Source: Perca fluviatilis (taxonomy: Eukaryota > Chordata > Actinopteri > Perciformes > Percidae). From it: DNA of 64,000 nucleotides. Positions 21,958 through 34,299 of this stretch are shown piece after piece (position 1 is the first letter of the stretch; the number at the start of each line of letters is the position of its first letter). The notes beneath the pieces are model-generated. The model was not told the origin of the DNA. It worked only from the letters and a program-made list of their open reading frames with translations, and did no database searches. The stretch is taken from positions 30,480,752 to 30,544,751 of the forward strand of contig NC_053133.1 of assembly GCF_010015445.1 (NCBI RefSeq). The letters run 5' to 3'. The position numbers and the translations under genes are program-made.

Positions 21958-24900
21958 AGAAAGGCAACATCAAAAAGATAGGTCTTCAGCCTTGATTTAA
22001 AAGAACTAAGAGTTGCAGCGGACCTGCAATTTTTTGGGAGTTTGTTCCAGATATGTGGAGCATAAAAACTGAACGCTGCCTCCCCCTGTTTAGTTCTGAC
22101 TCTGGGAACAACAAGTAGACCTGTCCCAGATGACCTGAGAGGTCTGGGTGGGTGTCTTGTGTAGTATCAGAACAGATATGTATTTTGCCGCTAAACCATT
22201 GCGTGATTTATAAAACAATTATAAACCAGCAAAAGTATTTTGAAATCAATTCTTTGAGGCACTGGAAGCCAGTGTAGAGACTTCAGAACTGGAGTGATGT
22301 GATCCACTTTCCTGGTTTTAGTGAGGACTCGAGCAGCAGCATTCTGAATCAGCTGCAGCTGTCTGATTGATTTTTTAGGGAGACCTGTAAAGACACCGTT
22401 ACAATAGTCAAGTCTACTGAAGATAAAAGCATGGACACATTTTTCCAAATCCTGCTGAGACATAAGTCCTTTAACCCTTGATATATTTTTAAGGTGATAA
22501 TAGGCTGATTTTATAATTGTCTTAATGTGGCTTTTAAAATTCAGGTCTGAGTCCATGACTACACCAAGATTTCTGGCTTTGTCTGTTGTTTTTAACATTG
22601 TCGTTTGAAGCGGAGCGCTGACTTTTAATCATTCCTCTTTAGCTCCAAAAACAACAACCTCAGTTTTTTCTTCATTTAATTTAAGAAAGTTCTGGCACAT
22701 CCAGTCGTTAATTTGTTCTATGCACATATTCAGTTGTTGTATTGGACTATAGTCCCCTGGCGATAAGGTTATGTAAATTTGTGTGTCATCCGCATAACTA
22801 TGGTAACTTATTTTGTTGTTTTCCATAATCTGAGCCAGTGGAAGCATGTTGATGTTGAACAGAAGAGGCCCCAGAACGGAGCCTTGGGGAACTCCGCACG
22901 TCATATTTGTATGCTCAGATGTATAATTACCTACAGACACAAAGTAGTCCCTATTCTTTAAATAGGATTCAAACCACTTTAGTACTGAGCTAGAAAGACC
23001 AACCCAGTTTTCCAATCGGTCAAGTAATATGTCATGGTCGACTGTATCAAATGCAGCACTGAGATCAAGTAATACTAAGACTTTAGTTTTGCCACTATCT
23101 GTGTTTAAGTGGATGTCATTAAAGACTTTAACAAGAGCCGTCTCAGTGCTGTGGTGTGGTCGAAAACCTGACTGAAAGGCATCAAAACTGTTGTTTAGTG
23201 ATAAGAAAAGGTTGAGTTGTTGAAAAAACGCTTTTTCTATACTTTTACTTAAAAATGGGAAGTTTGATATCGGCCTATAGTTGCTCATTAGTGACGTGTC
23301 TAGATTGTTCTTTTTTAGGAGTGGCTTGATGACTGCAGTTTTTAGGGCCTGTGGAAAAATACCTGAGAGCAGAGATGTGTTTACAATTTGTAGAAGATCA
23401 GAAGCCAAACAATTCGAAACATTTTTGAATACAGCCGTTGGTAGAATATCAAGGCAACAGGAGGAGGTTTTCAGATGTTGTATAATGTCTTCCAGGTTTT
23501 TATGGTTGATCGTATGAAATTGTGTCATGTTGGAATTTGTTTTGCGTGAACACTGTGACAACACATATCCTGTACTTGATATGGAAGCACTGACTGTTTA
23601 TCTAATTTTTTGAATTTTGTCTGTGAAGAAGGAGGCAAAGTCATTGCAAGCCTTGGTAGACAACAGTTCAGATGCTACTGGTGCTGGAGGGTTTGTTAAT
23701 CTATCGACAGTAGCAAACAAAGCACGTGAATTATTATTGTTTCTGGCAATAATGTCAGAGAAAAAGGACCGCCTTGCATTCCTTAGTTCCAAATTATAAA
23801 TGCGAAGTCTCTCTTTATAGGTGTTGTAGTGGACCTGGTGATTAGTTTTTCGCCAACTGCGTTCAGCTTTTCGACACTCTCTTTTTTCTGTTCTCACCAC
23901 TATAAAATTTCTCCATGGAGATCTTTTCTTACCAGAGACAGCTTTAATCTTAGTGGGAGCAATAGCATCAATAACATTTGTAATTTTACTGTTGAAATTG
24001 TCTACAAGCTCAGTGACTGAGACCCCTGAGAGGGTGGGTGTGGAGGAGAAAAGCTGAATGAATGATTCACTGGTGTTTTCAGTGATATACCGTTTTCTGA
24101 TTACCTTTGTATGAACACTTTTGGGCACCGAGATTGTGCCGTTAAAGAAAACACAGAAATGATCAGAGAGAGCAACATCAGTCACCACAACGTTGGAAAT
24201 GTTTAGACCCTTGGAGATAATCAAGTCCAGAGTGTGCCCCTTATTGTGCGTGGGCTGTGTCACATGTTGAGTCAGTCCATAGCTCTCAAAAACACAACAC
24301 AGTTCTTTGGTCCCTCGGTCCTGGGGGTTGTCAACATGAATGTTAAAATCACCAGCAATAATTACACGGTCAAAGTTAATACAAATTATAGACAACAGTT
24401 CATTAAAGTCGTCAAAGAAGTTTGCACAGTATTTAGGTGACCTGTAGATATTTAGAAGTATAGCTTGAGGGGAGGATCTTAGCTGAAGAGCCACATATTC
24501 AAAAGAAGCAAAGTTTCCATAAGATATTTGAGTACATTGGAATGAGTCCTTAAACAAAATGGCAACTCCACCTCCTTTCTTATTCAATCTGTGCTCACTG
24601 ATAAAACTGAAGTTAGGGTGAGCTGACTCTATAAGAACAGCAGCACTGTTATTATGGTCCAACCAGGTTTCAGTTAAAAACATAAAATCAAGATTATGCT
24701 TAATAATAAAATCATTGATTAAAAATTATTTACCTGCCAAAGACCTGACATTTAGTAAGGCTAGTGCTATTGTGTTAAAATATTTTTTTGGGACAGGTTG
24801 TTGCTGACGAGGAATGGATGCTAAATTTGCTAAGTTGGCAGTTAAGTGCTTCTTTTTCTTACTTAGCAGATTCACCATTCTTTTTCTATTACCTATCACA

Positions 24901-24992
24901 ACATAGATTGAAGAAGAATTTAATACACAGGGCCAAGGCTTGTCCTGGAAAGAGTCATGAGTGCCACTAGGCGTGCAGCCTGGGCCCAGCAC
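21958..24992 (-). pseudogene. L2 ORF2: endonuclease plus reverse transcriptase
   Basis: One reading frame runs about 3 kb and is interrupted only by nonsense codons (at about 24726, 23598, 22629, 22188 and 22166), with no frameshift seen. Endonuclease motifs: LNVRSLAGK, FLTETWLDH, IIAGDFNIH, HTLDLIIS and ALSDHFCVF. RT motifs: [42 protein letters not shown] (motif A), [14 protein letters not shown] (motif B) and [12 protein letters not shown] (motif C, catalytic Asp pair intact). The tail has AFSFYAPHIWNKLPKN and ends near 21958, as in L2-clade ORF2. Confidence 0.85.
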
Positions 24993-25216
24993 ATATCAGT
25001 TAAAGCTTGTTGCATGTTGTACACAAGTATACTTATCAATCGGAGGAGAATGAGTTCGCTGCAGTCCTTGAGGGGCCAGAGGTACTTGGCGTTTTACTTT
25101 CAGTGATTGAGTCAAAACAGAGTCAGTTTGATGCTGGGGGTGAATGATGGGAGAAGGCATTGGGGCAAACGTGATCCCAGCATCTACCAGCTGCTCCATC
25201 CGGTCAGTGAACCCCA

Positions 25217-26544
25217 TCATGTGGCAGGGAGAACCAGGGGAAAGGGTGAATGGGGAGGACGATGGATCCTCGCCGGGGTTGGTAAGGGGGTTTGAGGAGT
25301 GTTGGACAGGTGAAAGGCGAGTTGAGATTTCTTGTCTCCCCTCTGTAGTCTCCCATGGTCAAATCCTTGCTCAGGTGGGGGCTGTGGTGGATCACTGCCG
25401 CACTTTGTTGTGTCTTCCTCTTGTTTTGTTTGTGTTGATTTATCTTGTCTCGTGTCCTTGGCCGAGGGAGTAGATGTGTGGTGCAGAAAGTAAAGTAGGC
25501 TAGAGGTGAACAGCTTTACTCCTGGCTTGTTAAGGAAGAGTCCATCTGCTTTAAAAAGATGTCTGCGGTCCCAGAAAATGTTAAAATTGTCAATGAACTG
25601 CAGAGAATGGTCGGTACATGCAGGTGAAAGCCATCTGTTCAGTGCCAGCAGTCTGCTGAATCTCTCAGCTCCTCCTCTGACTGGCGGTATAGGGCCACTG
25701 ATAAACATCTTTGCGTTTAGGGAGCTGACTGTGTTCAGCAGATTCATAAACTCACGATTCAGCACTTCAGACTCTTGCTTTACAACATCATTTGACCCTA
25801 TATGCAGTATAATGTTCTTCACAGTTGGGTGTGCTGCTACGATATCTAGGATTCTTTGGGCCAAGTCAGACACCATGTATTTGGGAAAACAGAGTATTTT
25901 GGTGTTTTTACTGCTTTTGATATCTTTTACAGCAGAGTCACCCACAATCAGAGTTTGAGGCCCAGTCGTTAGCTTTCCCTGTAGTTTTTTAGTTTTAGAA
26001 TTAGAGACGCAATCCAGGTCATCAGACGGAGATCCAGTGTCCTGCAGCAGAGGAGCAAATCTGTTCTCCACCTGCGCACTCAGTTGTTGGGGAGGCATTT
26101 GTTGCTAATTTTCCCTTTTGCAGCTGTCCACGGCTGTGTCCTACTAAGTACAGGGGTTGCAGAGGTGCTCTGCCTGGATGATAATGCAGGCCAGCCGGTC
26201 ATATCACAAATCTCAGGGCGCTGTGCCCTGCCCGTTACTCGTCCCCCTATTTCCCTGGAAAATGATTTACTCTTAGGCTTTGCACCAAAAGAGTTCCAGG
26301 GAGGACTACCACTTGTTGATTTATTACCCGTTCCACAGCCCTCCTGTTTGTTTGTAATCTTGCTGGTGCTAGTTAGCCGTGTGTTAGCATGCTTTTGTCC
26401 ATTGTTTTGGGTCACTGGTAAAGTGGTGTCATTTCCACATGATCTGTTCACTTGCACGTTTACTTCTAACCGGCAAATTTTGGTTTCCAGAACTGCAATC
26501 TTCTGAAGGAGTTTGTAGTAGTCCTCCATGGAGAAGGGAGGCAT
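25217..26544 (-). pseudogene. L2 ORF1: coiled coil plus esterase domain
   Basis: The start ATG at 26544 opens a frame with a heptad-like segment (YYKLLQKIAVLETKICRLE). It is shifted once near 26080-26098, then continues as an SGNH/esterase domain: LIVGDSAVKDI (block I, GDS), IILHIGSND (GxND), GPIPPVRGG, and FKADGLFLNKPGVKLF (block V, where DG-x-H is expected and DGLF is seen, so the catalytic His looks lost). ORF1 proteins with esterase domains are known from L2/CR1 elements such as zebrafish ZfL2. Confidence 0.8.
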
Positions 26545-26700
26545 CTTGCTGCTAATTAGCTACAGTCACTTTAGGACAGGCTTGAGCTATTTGTAGGCCA
26601 CGCTCACGCAGAAAACTGTTGAAATATGGCAATAGCCTACTATGCCTATAAAAAATGTATAGTCCAGTGATTTAAAAGTATCCAGAGCCGTTGCTCATAG

Positions 26701-27249
26701 TTTCTCTCAGAGGGAAAGCAAGATTATCAGCAGAAATATGCAAGCAGAGGCAGGAGCAAGCAGAAAAGCGTCTGCACTGTAAGAAGCAGGAAGCAATGTA
26801 GATATCTTCAATGCCAAGGATGGAAAAACACATTATAATAGTGAGAAAAGTATCATATTTTAGGCTATAGAGAAAAGGAATAAATGAGCAGCACTCTTAA
26901 TTACACACAGTTATTTGAAAATGCATTATTACCTCAGCTTAGTTTTACAAAACAAGTCCTATAAAAATGTAATGTTGTACAATAAATAGCAAAAGAAAAG
27001 TAACTATTACTTAATTCTGAGTCATTGGGTGGGTGCACATGCCATCGTGGCTCTCCACACTCCTATTTCTGAAAGAAAGAAAAAGAGTCATCAATTTCCA
27101 TTTGAGCCCCTCATAGTTAAATATATATGCACACTAGCATGTAACTTTACTTCATTAATTATCTAGGAGAATACACATGAATCAACAACAGTCTATTGTT
27201 CTTTATTGTAACTTTAACTTAGTTAAACTACTATTTGAAGTCACTGTTC
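26701..27249. other. No gene; L2 upstream flank
   Basis: AT-rich, with a small piece (ccagagccgttgctcatag at about 26687) that echoes the ERV minisatellite unit. Nothing else was recognised. Confidence 0.4.
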
Positions 27250-27776
27250 TTAAGCTACGCTCTGCAATTCCCTGCTGTGCCTGGCCGCATCCTGCTGCGT
27301 CCTGCTGCGTCCGCTGCATCCACCCATGCTCTACAGTGCCACGTTACATCCCGCAACACCCTGCTGTGATGTTCATATGCACTGAGTATTCAGGATCCGG
27401 TATTGGAGACTGCACTACTCAGTATGACATGATGTGCCCTGCTATGACATGAACTACAACAACTACCTTTGAAGTCACTGTTCCATTATCTTTATTATTA
27501 TGACTATCATTGCCACTGTTCATCACATCCCCAACCGGCCCCGTCAGACACCGCCTACCAAGAGTCTGGTTCTGCCGAGGTTTCTTCCTAAAAAGGAGTT
27601 TTTCCTCACCACTGTCGCAATAGCCCCTGCTAATGCTTGCTCTTGAGGGAATTACTGTAATTGTTGGGGCTTTGGAAATTATAGATTGTGGTCTAGCCCT
27701 ACTCTATCTCTAAAGTGTCTCAAGATAACTCTTGTTATGATTTGATACTATAAATAAAACTGAATTGAATTGAATT
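27250..27776 (+). repeat. Dispersed LINE 3'-end repeat
   Basis: Best copy of the block also found at 3.45 kb: ctaccaagagtctggttctg, ggaattactgtaattgttgg, gataactcttgttatgattt, and a tail aactgaattgaattgaa. The tandem attga tail marks a 3' end of a non-LTR element. An upstream CTGC/ATCC-rich run precedes it. Confidence 0.65.
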
Positions 27777-28362
27777 TAAATTAAATGAGCTTATTTCTGT
27801 TAACGTTAGCTCTTAAAAGCATGTAAAGGCTAAATGCGGCAACCATAGACTGATGGCGCAAACAGTAGCAAGACATTATCGGTACTTTATTGTTATTACA
27901 GTTAGCCAAACGTTCTAAGAAACTTGGTTAGACATTTGCTAATAGCTAGCGTTAGATAATGATAAGCATTGACAATCGCCGTTTTGCATTACGCTGACAC
28001 TACGTTTAAATTAGGAAAACGTAGCTAAACTTCAATTTGCAGAAAATTAACGTTAGCATGTTTTACCATAAGTGGCTAGCTAATGTTACAGACAATTTAC
28101 TTTACAATATGACTCCTCTTATATGTAATATAACTATGGGACAAAGATATATTTAAAACATAGCGAAGCTCAATCTTACCTCGAATTATGTATGCTAGCT
28201 TTCAGCAGAAGTTGCATCCAGATTGCCAGGGAACGTGTGTAACGTAACGAAGAGTGTAAGCAGCGTTGCCAACTAAAAAAAAAAAGAAAAATATCAGATA
28301 CCGCCCAACTGTCTACGGCTCCTCCCTCTCTCCTTCCTCTCGTCTAAAAACATCACATACGC
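27777..28362. other. No gene recognised
   Basis: Contains several gttagc/gctaac motifs (for example 27801, 27951, 28050), a composition common in fish intergenic DNA. No frame or repeat was assigned. Confidence 0.45.
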
Positions 28363-28370
28363 AACCAGGA

Positions 28371-29235
28371 CATACCTGTCAAGTATCCCGTTTTGGCCGG
28401 GAAAGTCCCGTATTTTACCCTTCTTTCCCGCCGTCCTCCCGTATTAGTATTTTCCCGTAAATCTCCCGTATTTTAACCTGCGTTATTAAAAAATAATAAT
28501 ACCCCGGGCCCGAGCGGAGTAAAAAAAAACAAACATTCCCAATCTGAGCCCTGTCACTTGCCTCGCGATAACTGCCACCTGCAGTAGCCTACTACAGGTA
28601 CTGTAGGTGGCAGTTGTCGCGAGTTTAGTGTGTGAGGTCAGAGGATGAGTGACAACGCGGGGGAAAAAAAGAAAATAAAACAGAGACGGATGATGGACGC
28701 TACGACAGAGACGGTGCGCTGCCAAAACTTATGAAGGCTTTACTATGCATTCCCCATAGAAATGCAAGTTCAGAAAGGGTGTTTAGCATGGTACGAAAGA
28801 TTGTTACAGAGAATAGGATGACGTTAGACAACAGAACTGTCTGCGCTCTACTCTCATGTAAAATGAACCACTCTGGCCCAGCCCACAAATACACTCCTTC
28901 CAAAACAGTCTTAAAGAATGCAAAGTCTGCAACAAATTTGTACAATAACTCACTAAAGAAAAGTTATGTGAAATTAAAAGAAAAACTGTAAAAGAAAAGC
29001 AATATGAAATGAAGAGAATGTGTGGAATGAAAATAAAATGTAGGCTAAATGTAAAGACAAGCAATGTTATAAATTGTAAATGTTTTCAGCATTCTGCATC
29101 AAGTGATGATTTTAGCTTTCTTGTACACCCGTCTTAAAATGTAAGGGATACTGGAGCTTGGTTGGGGGGGTGGGACTGCTCGAGGTGGGCACCGGAAATT
29201 TCCCTTATTTTCAAATCCAAAACTTGACAGGTATT
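28371..29235 (+). mobile_element. Internally deleted hAT transposon
   Basis: Flanked by an exact 8-bp duplication aaccagga (28363-28370 and 29236-29243), diagnostic of hAT. Terminal inverted repeats are catacctgtcaag and cttgacaggtatt. A hairpin (gataactgccacctgcagta against tactgtaggtggcagttgtc, about 28566-28620) lies near the left end. It retains a possible start (ATG 28645) and the transposase C-terminus, so the middle of the gene was deleted. Confidence 0.85.
28731..28991 (+). pseudogene. hAT transposase C-terminal dimerisation segment
   Basis: The 86-codon frame begins within IPHRNASSERVFSMVRKIV and continues NRTVCALLSCKMN, the conserved hAT C-terminal dimerisation region. The upstream start at 28645 is in another frame, and BED finger and catalytic residues are absent. 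Non-functional remnant. Confidence 0.75.
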
Positions 29236-29243
29236 AACCAGGA

Positions 29244-29989
29244 TGGCTGCGCCCATAAACGCAAACTCAACGACTCATATCAGATCTCCACAAACCAATG
29301 GGTGACTTCACACATGCTCTGTCCATTAATATTAACGGTCTATGGTCCACACACGAGAGAGGAACATGCAGGCGCAGGAAACCCCTCTCCTAACTTCACA
29401 CAACCCAAAACCTTGCTAGTCCACTTCTACTCCTGCTTTTAACCGCAGAACCTGTGCAGCATATTTGTCAGCATTATAGCTGTGAACTCCATACATGTAC
29501 CATCCAAAGATACGCATATGTAAAAAAGGGAAAAAAAGAAAAATAAGGAAAAATAAAAAGAAACAGCTACCCTAATCTTAACACAAGGCAGTAATGCCAT
29601 ATTGGACTAGTAGCCTATGCATTCAGAGTTTGTCAAAGTAAAAACAGCTGCCAGCTTTTTCCAGTCTATAAGGCGAACATATCTCATCCCGTCATGTTGA
29701 GTAATAAAAAAAATAAATAAAAAAGCAGGCACCGCATAGGCTAAGATTAACTTTGTTGGCTACTGCCTGCATAAGTTGACAAACAAAAAAAAAAGGGTAG
29801 GCGGCCTTATTAATCCATAAAGCTTCATTCTGAGAGTGAGGTAAGGATTCTAATTACCTGAATTATCTCTGGCATAAACGAAAAAGAGGCCGGCAATTCA
29901 ACCTGTAGTTCTAATTTCTACTCCTTGTCCAATCCTTCCATGTAGCGTTCCACCTCAGCAGGGGTGTCAAACAGTGTGGATTTCTCTTG
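29244..29989. other. No gene recognised
   Basis: A-rich runs (aaaaaagaaaaataagg at about 29530) and plain sequence up to the start of tandem-duplication copy A. Confidence 0.45.
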
Positions 29990-30044
29990 ATGTGTGGGCC
30001 CTATATCTTTACTATAATAAAACTGTGTTCTTACTGTTTTTCAG

Positions 30045-30173
30045 AAAGTAATGGAGGTGAAAGCAATGGAAACACCCCATTCATTAGTATTTAGAGATGA
30101 TGCAGACATCCAATGTGATGAAGAGAACATGATGCTGGAGAGAGGCAGCATTAGTCACTATTCTCTGGTACTG
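30045..30173 (+). CDS. Unrecognised gene, exon-like segment 1 (copy A)
   Basis: A 43-codon open segment between a good acceptor (tactgtttttcag) and donor (gtatgg), phase 0 at both ends. The peptide begins KVMEVKAMETPHSLVF and ends [15 protein letters not shown]. The equivalent in copy B differs by Ala to Glu in the codon after RDD. Shorter inverted copies exist at 40.8, 53.9 and 54.5 kb. I do not recognise the protein. Upstream exons were not found. Confidence 0.5.
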
Positions 30174-30439
30174 GTATGGACCTTTAGTTTGTTTTCCAGT
30201 AATTACATAAATTACTAAAGACAAAATACTATATTGAAGCAGAACTGCTGAATTTCATTCTATCTTGTTTACCATAAGTGAAAATTGGTATATTATAAAA
30301 TCTATATCCATTCTTTAAAGAAACTATTGAGTAGTGTGAAGTCACTTCAATTGTTCAAACTGTAAAGATGAAAAGTTAGTATTTTCTGTATTGGTGTTTG
30401 ATGCTAGTGTTTTTACTCTAAGTGGGTTCTGACTGACAG

Positions 30440-30479
<40 letters not shown>

Positions 30480-30530
30480 CTCAGTGTGTGTGTGTGTGTG
30501 TGTGTGTCTCAGTGTGTGTGTCAAAGTGAA
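30440..30530. repeat. GT microsatellite
   Basis: GT runs with tctcagtg interruptions, equivalent in inverted orientation to the CA arrays at 39.3 and 54.2 kb. Confidence 0.9.
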
Positions 30531-31316
30531 CATGAACTGCTGCTGTCCAGACTGTAGTTAGAGTCTGGTCCACATGAACTGCTGCTGTCCAGACTGTAGT
30601 GTGAGTTTAGCATGTGGCTTCAGTTGTGCCTGCTGTTGTCTAGCAACAGAAAACAACGGTAAAACATCCCGATTTTTCTTTGGAACGCCCTGATCACTGA
30701 GCGGCTGTACAGCTCACATAGGGGGGGATGGGGGGAGCAAGTTATTTTCGCAGCGTGATTCACTATGCGTGCGAGTCTTGTTTGTGTTGATGGTGAGTTG
30801 GTTGTACCGGGAAGAGATATTGAAAGTGAGGGAGCGGTAAACCAAAGTTAACACGTCATTGCTGATTGGAACAGTTCAGAGTTTTGTGAGCAGGAGGAGA
30901 CGTTGTTGTGCTTTTTTGTATGTTGTGTCTGTGTGTTGTGAAAAGGACAGAGAAGTGTCTATTTCTCCTCCTCTCCGCTGTAGGAAAGGTTGCGGTCGTT
31001 TTAGCTAGAAAATAAGCCTGCTGACGGCAACGTTATTGTTCATATTTTGGCACAATGTTTAGTAATGATTCATACTAAGTGAAAATGTGATGTGAGAAGC
31101 ACATTGCTTTTTATCTGTAAAGCTGAATGGACCCACTGTAGTAAAACTGATTTTATTCTGATCATGATCCAAATACTCTTGAGAGAAAGGACACTATATC
31201 TTTGAATGTAATTAGTAAAAGAAATATGATGCTTTTAAGAAACAATTGCAACGAAAGCAAAATGTTGACAACTTCCTGCGAGAGTCATATAAATGAGTCG
31301 GTATCATTTCTCTTAC

Positions 31317-32905
31317 TTTGTGTCTGAGGGTCCAGGTTCAGTTCAGTTCAGTTCAATTTTATTTATATAGGACATTTAAAAAACAACCATAGTTGACCAA
31401 AGTTCTTAACAAGCACCAAAAATCAAAGAGATAATATACACAAACAATACACAATATACAATACAAAATAAACAACAGTAGAAAAAGGTCAAGATATCAA
31501 AGCTCAACTTGAATTGAAAGCCAATGCATAGTAATGGGTCTTAAGCAAGGACTTGAACATTTCAATGGTCTGAGCTTTCCTTATATGAATAGGTAGACTA
31601 TTCCAGAGGTTCGGAGCAGCCAATGAAAAGGCTTGCTCACCTTTGTTTTTTAACCTGGATCTGGGCATATCGAGGAGCACCTGATTGGAAGAACTCATTG
31701 CTTTGACAGGTGTGTGGACATGTAAGAGCTCTGATAAATAAGAAGGTGACAACCCTTTTAAGATCTTGCAAACAATTAATAAACCTTTAGCCAGTGGAGC
31801 GTGGCCAAAATCGGTGTAATGTGGTCGCGCTTTTTGGTCCCGGTTAAAAGTCGAGCTGCTGCGTTCTGGACTAACTGTATCCGATGAAGGGATGACTGAT
31901 CCAATCCAACATACAAAGAGTTACAGTAGTCTAAGCGGGACGTAATAAATGCATGTATGACTCTTTCAAAGTCTTTGCGTAGCAGGTAAGGCTTGACCTT
32001 AGCCAAAAGTCTCAGCTGGAAGAAGCTGGTTTTAACAACAGAACTAATGTTTGTCAAATTTAAAAGCACTGTCAAAAATCACACCCAGATTCTTGGTAAA
32101 AGGACAAATATGGGAACCTAAAGTACCAAGAGTGTCTACACAGGCACTAAAATGTACAGCACGACCAAACACAATAATTTCAGTCTTATTATCATTGAGA
32201 CAGAGAAAATTCTGATCCAACCAAATTTTGAGATCACTCAAGCAGTTCAACAAAGGCTGGATAGTGTCCTTCTCATTGTTTTTTACAGGCAAATAGATTT
32301 GTACATTGTCTACAAAACAATGGAAAGAAATGTTATGTTTTTTTAAAAATGGACCCTTAGGACAGCATGTACAGAGAAAAGAGCATGGGTCCCAAAATGG
32401 AACCTTGGGGTCCCCACAAGAAAGAGGGGATGAAGATGAAGAGCAATTCCCAAGGTGGACAGCAAAACTCCTATCTTTCAAGTAAGATTCAAACCATTTT
32501 AGGGCTATGCCCGTAATGCCAGTACTTAGTTTGAGTCGGGATAAAAGGATAGAGTGGTTGAGAGTGTCAAAGGCAGCAGTCAAACCTAAGAGCACTAAAA
32601 CAGCAGATTTTCCTGAGTCAACCGCTAAGAGAAGGTCGTTATAGACTCTTAGAAGGGCAGTTTCAGTACTGTGGCGGGGCTTAAAACCAGACTAGAACTT
32701 TTCATAAATACTGAAATCATCTAAAAATGATTGAAGTTGATTAAAAACAACTTTCTCCAAGACTTTAGATAAAAAGGGAAGTTTAGAAATAGGTCTAAAA
32801 CCAGGTTCTTTACTGAAGTCTGGAGAATGATCATTGGACCGGTCAGTCTTCATAGACTGACAGCCAGATACTACAGACTCTGCTCTCTGTCTCTTGTTCT
32901 GGACT
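31317..32905 (-). pseudogene. NLR N-terminal exon split by a LINE (copy A)
   Basis: The exon halves are 31317-31339 and 32801-32905. Together they carry the same core as the 11-kb exons (SVVSGCQSMKTDRS) and the ...GP-S-DTK end with donor gtaag. The upstream half reads VQNKRQRAESVV and has a different acceptor side (tttgcag at 32908-32906), so the acidic start is missing. The two halves share the 8-bp ccaggttc duplication made by the LINE. The exon cannot be spliced normally. Confidence 0.75.
31340..32800 (-). mobile_element. 5'-truncated L2-like LINE inside an NLR exon (copy A)
   Basis: Flanked by the direct repeat ccaggttc (31332-31339 and 32801-32808). The minus-strand RT has LTAAFDTLNHSILLSR (motif A) and [13 protein letters not shown], a damaged motif B (SCGDPKVPFWDP) and FVDNVQIYLP where YADD is expected, so it is dead. 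The tail QAFSLAAPNLWNSLPIHIR and the 3' tandem ttcagttcagttcaat ending identify the L2/CR1 group. Confidence 0.85.
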
Positions 32906-33114
32906 CTGCAAACACCAACATGTTTTTATTAATGTTACTTTAATCCTTATATTATCTTTTTTAAAGCCAATTATGCTAAACACACAAACGTCTGCCAATA
33001 ATGAAAAGGGACTCAAAGTTTGTATCAGTTGTCTTAGTGGAAAATCTAATATACAAACACAAAATCAATAGAAAACAGCAGAGGAACCTGAAAATGAGTC
33101 ATATCAATGAGTTA

Positions 33115-33827
33115 CAGTTTTTTACGATCACTATGACAGTGTTTTCAATACTTTTAACAACTTTCCTAAACTCTTAATGCACCAACACACCTACAACACA
33201 CAATTGACAAAACAGTTAATTTCATGCTCAAAATCACACATTGTAAACTAAACTCTAACACTAATTTTCAAAATACAATAATACACTAGTACAATACACT
33301 ATGTCTACCAAAACAATGCAAACATGTCTCAAAATCAAATAATTCTTCCAAAGCACTAACACACGTTCTCTTCCAACAGAAACATTTAGTCATTCATAGC
33401 CCAGTGTCATAAAAACACTAACATCAGATGGAATTACAGAAACTGCATTATTTTATATGTGTCAGGTCTGCCCTTATACAATATACAATAGTATATTGTA
33501 TTGATCATAGATTGTGTTTTACACTGGAGTTTCTCTTATAATCCTCTTCATTTTTGTTTTGTTTGGTTTAGTAAATGCATGGATTTTTCTTTAAAGATTT
33601 TATTTGGGCTTTTCCACCTTTATGGTATATAACAGGACACAGCTAGTTGAGAAAGAGGAGAGACACATGCAGGAAATTGTCACAGGTTGGATTTGAACCC
33701 TGGACCTCTGCATCGAGGCATAAACCTCCAAGTATATGTGCTCTACAACTGATCCAACCCGGCCACCATTTAGTTTCTTTTGCTGCAGAAATTCAATACA
33801 AAAAATTAATGACCCATCTCAGAGTAG
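33115..33827 (-). mobile_element. Truncated Tc1/mariner element with nested SINE (copy A)
   Basis: Preceded by TA (33113-33114). The terminal repeat cagttttttacgatcactatg matches the element at 35847-37172, in inverted orientation. A SINE lies at 33603-33764. It is cut off at cagagtag (33827), where a hAT fragment follows. Confidence 0.75.
33603..33764 (-). repeat. tRNA-derived SINE (minus)
   Basis: Reads in reverse from ggccgggtt to aagcccaaata. B box seen as ggatttgaacc on the plus strand. Same insertion site as the SINE at 36528, so it moved with its host transposon. Confidence 0.7.
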
Positions 33828-34020
33828 GCAATGCCCATAAAGTGGTTTCAAGTGTGGTTACAATTTTTCAAAACTTCCCGCAGACTCCTTTCACTGCGAT
33901 ATGATATTAATAGCGAGCCGAAAGCGGTCGCGGTGCTGTTGACAATACACTTCCTATGACACGAGCAGGCACAACGGTGGTTTTGGTGCCCTGGGGACTG
34001 ACTGACAGGCTGAGGTTGTA
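33828..34020 (+). mobile_element. hAT fragment (copy A)
   Basis: Matches 44731-44925 in copy B, where the same element still has its end (44491). Here the left part was lost by deletion. Confidence 0.5.
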
Positions 34021-34195
34021 AGGCAAGGCAACTTATTTCTACAGCACCTTTCAGCAACAAGGCAATTTAAAGTGCTTTACATGAATCGTTAAAGAGCAAT
34101 TAAAAACGGTCATGATTAAAATAAAACAAGCTAAAATATAATAATATACAAATACAACAATAAAAGTTACAGTGAGTAAGAAATTCATAATTATT
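34021..34195 (-). repeat. L2-type LINE 3' tail (copy A)
   Basis: Begins aaggcaaggcaacttatttc, followed by gcacctttcagcaacaaggc and aagtgctttacatgaat, as in the L2 tail at 20.05 kb. Equivalent tail in copy B at 44921-45095. Confidence 0.65.
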
Positions 34196-34299
34196 CAATT
34201 TAATAGGTTTCTTTCTTTCCTCTACAGTCCACAGGGAGAAAACTGACTCAGAGACTTTGACAGTAAAAATAAATAATAAATGTTGGATTACCACTCAAC

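Larger units (their letters stand above)
20042..26700 (-). mobile_element. Near full-length L2-type LINE with nested insertion
   Basis: Minus-strand non-LTR retrotransposon. The order is: 5' region (~26.7-26.55 kb), ORF1 with coiled coil and esterase (26544-25217), ORF2 with endonuclease, RT and C-terminal tail (24992-21958), and a 3' region. The 3' region ends in a short direct repeat (aaggcaaggc on the plus strand at 20045), the tail type of L2/CR1-group elements. The 3' region is split by an ERV-derived tandem array at 20239-21880. The reading frame is well preserved, so it is a fairly young but dead copy. Confidence 0.82.
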
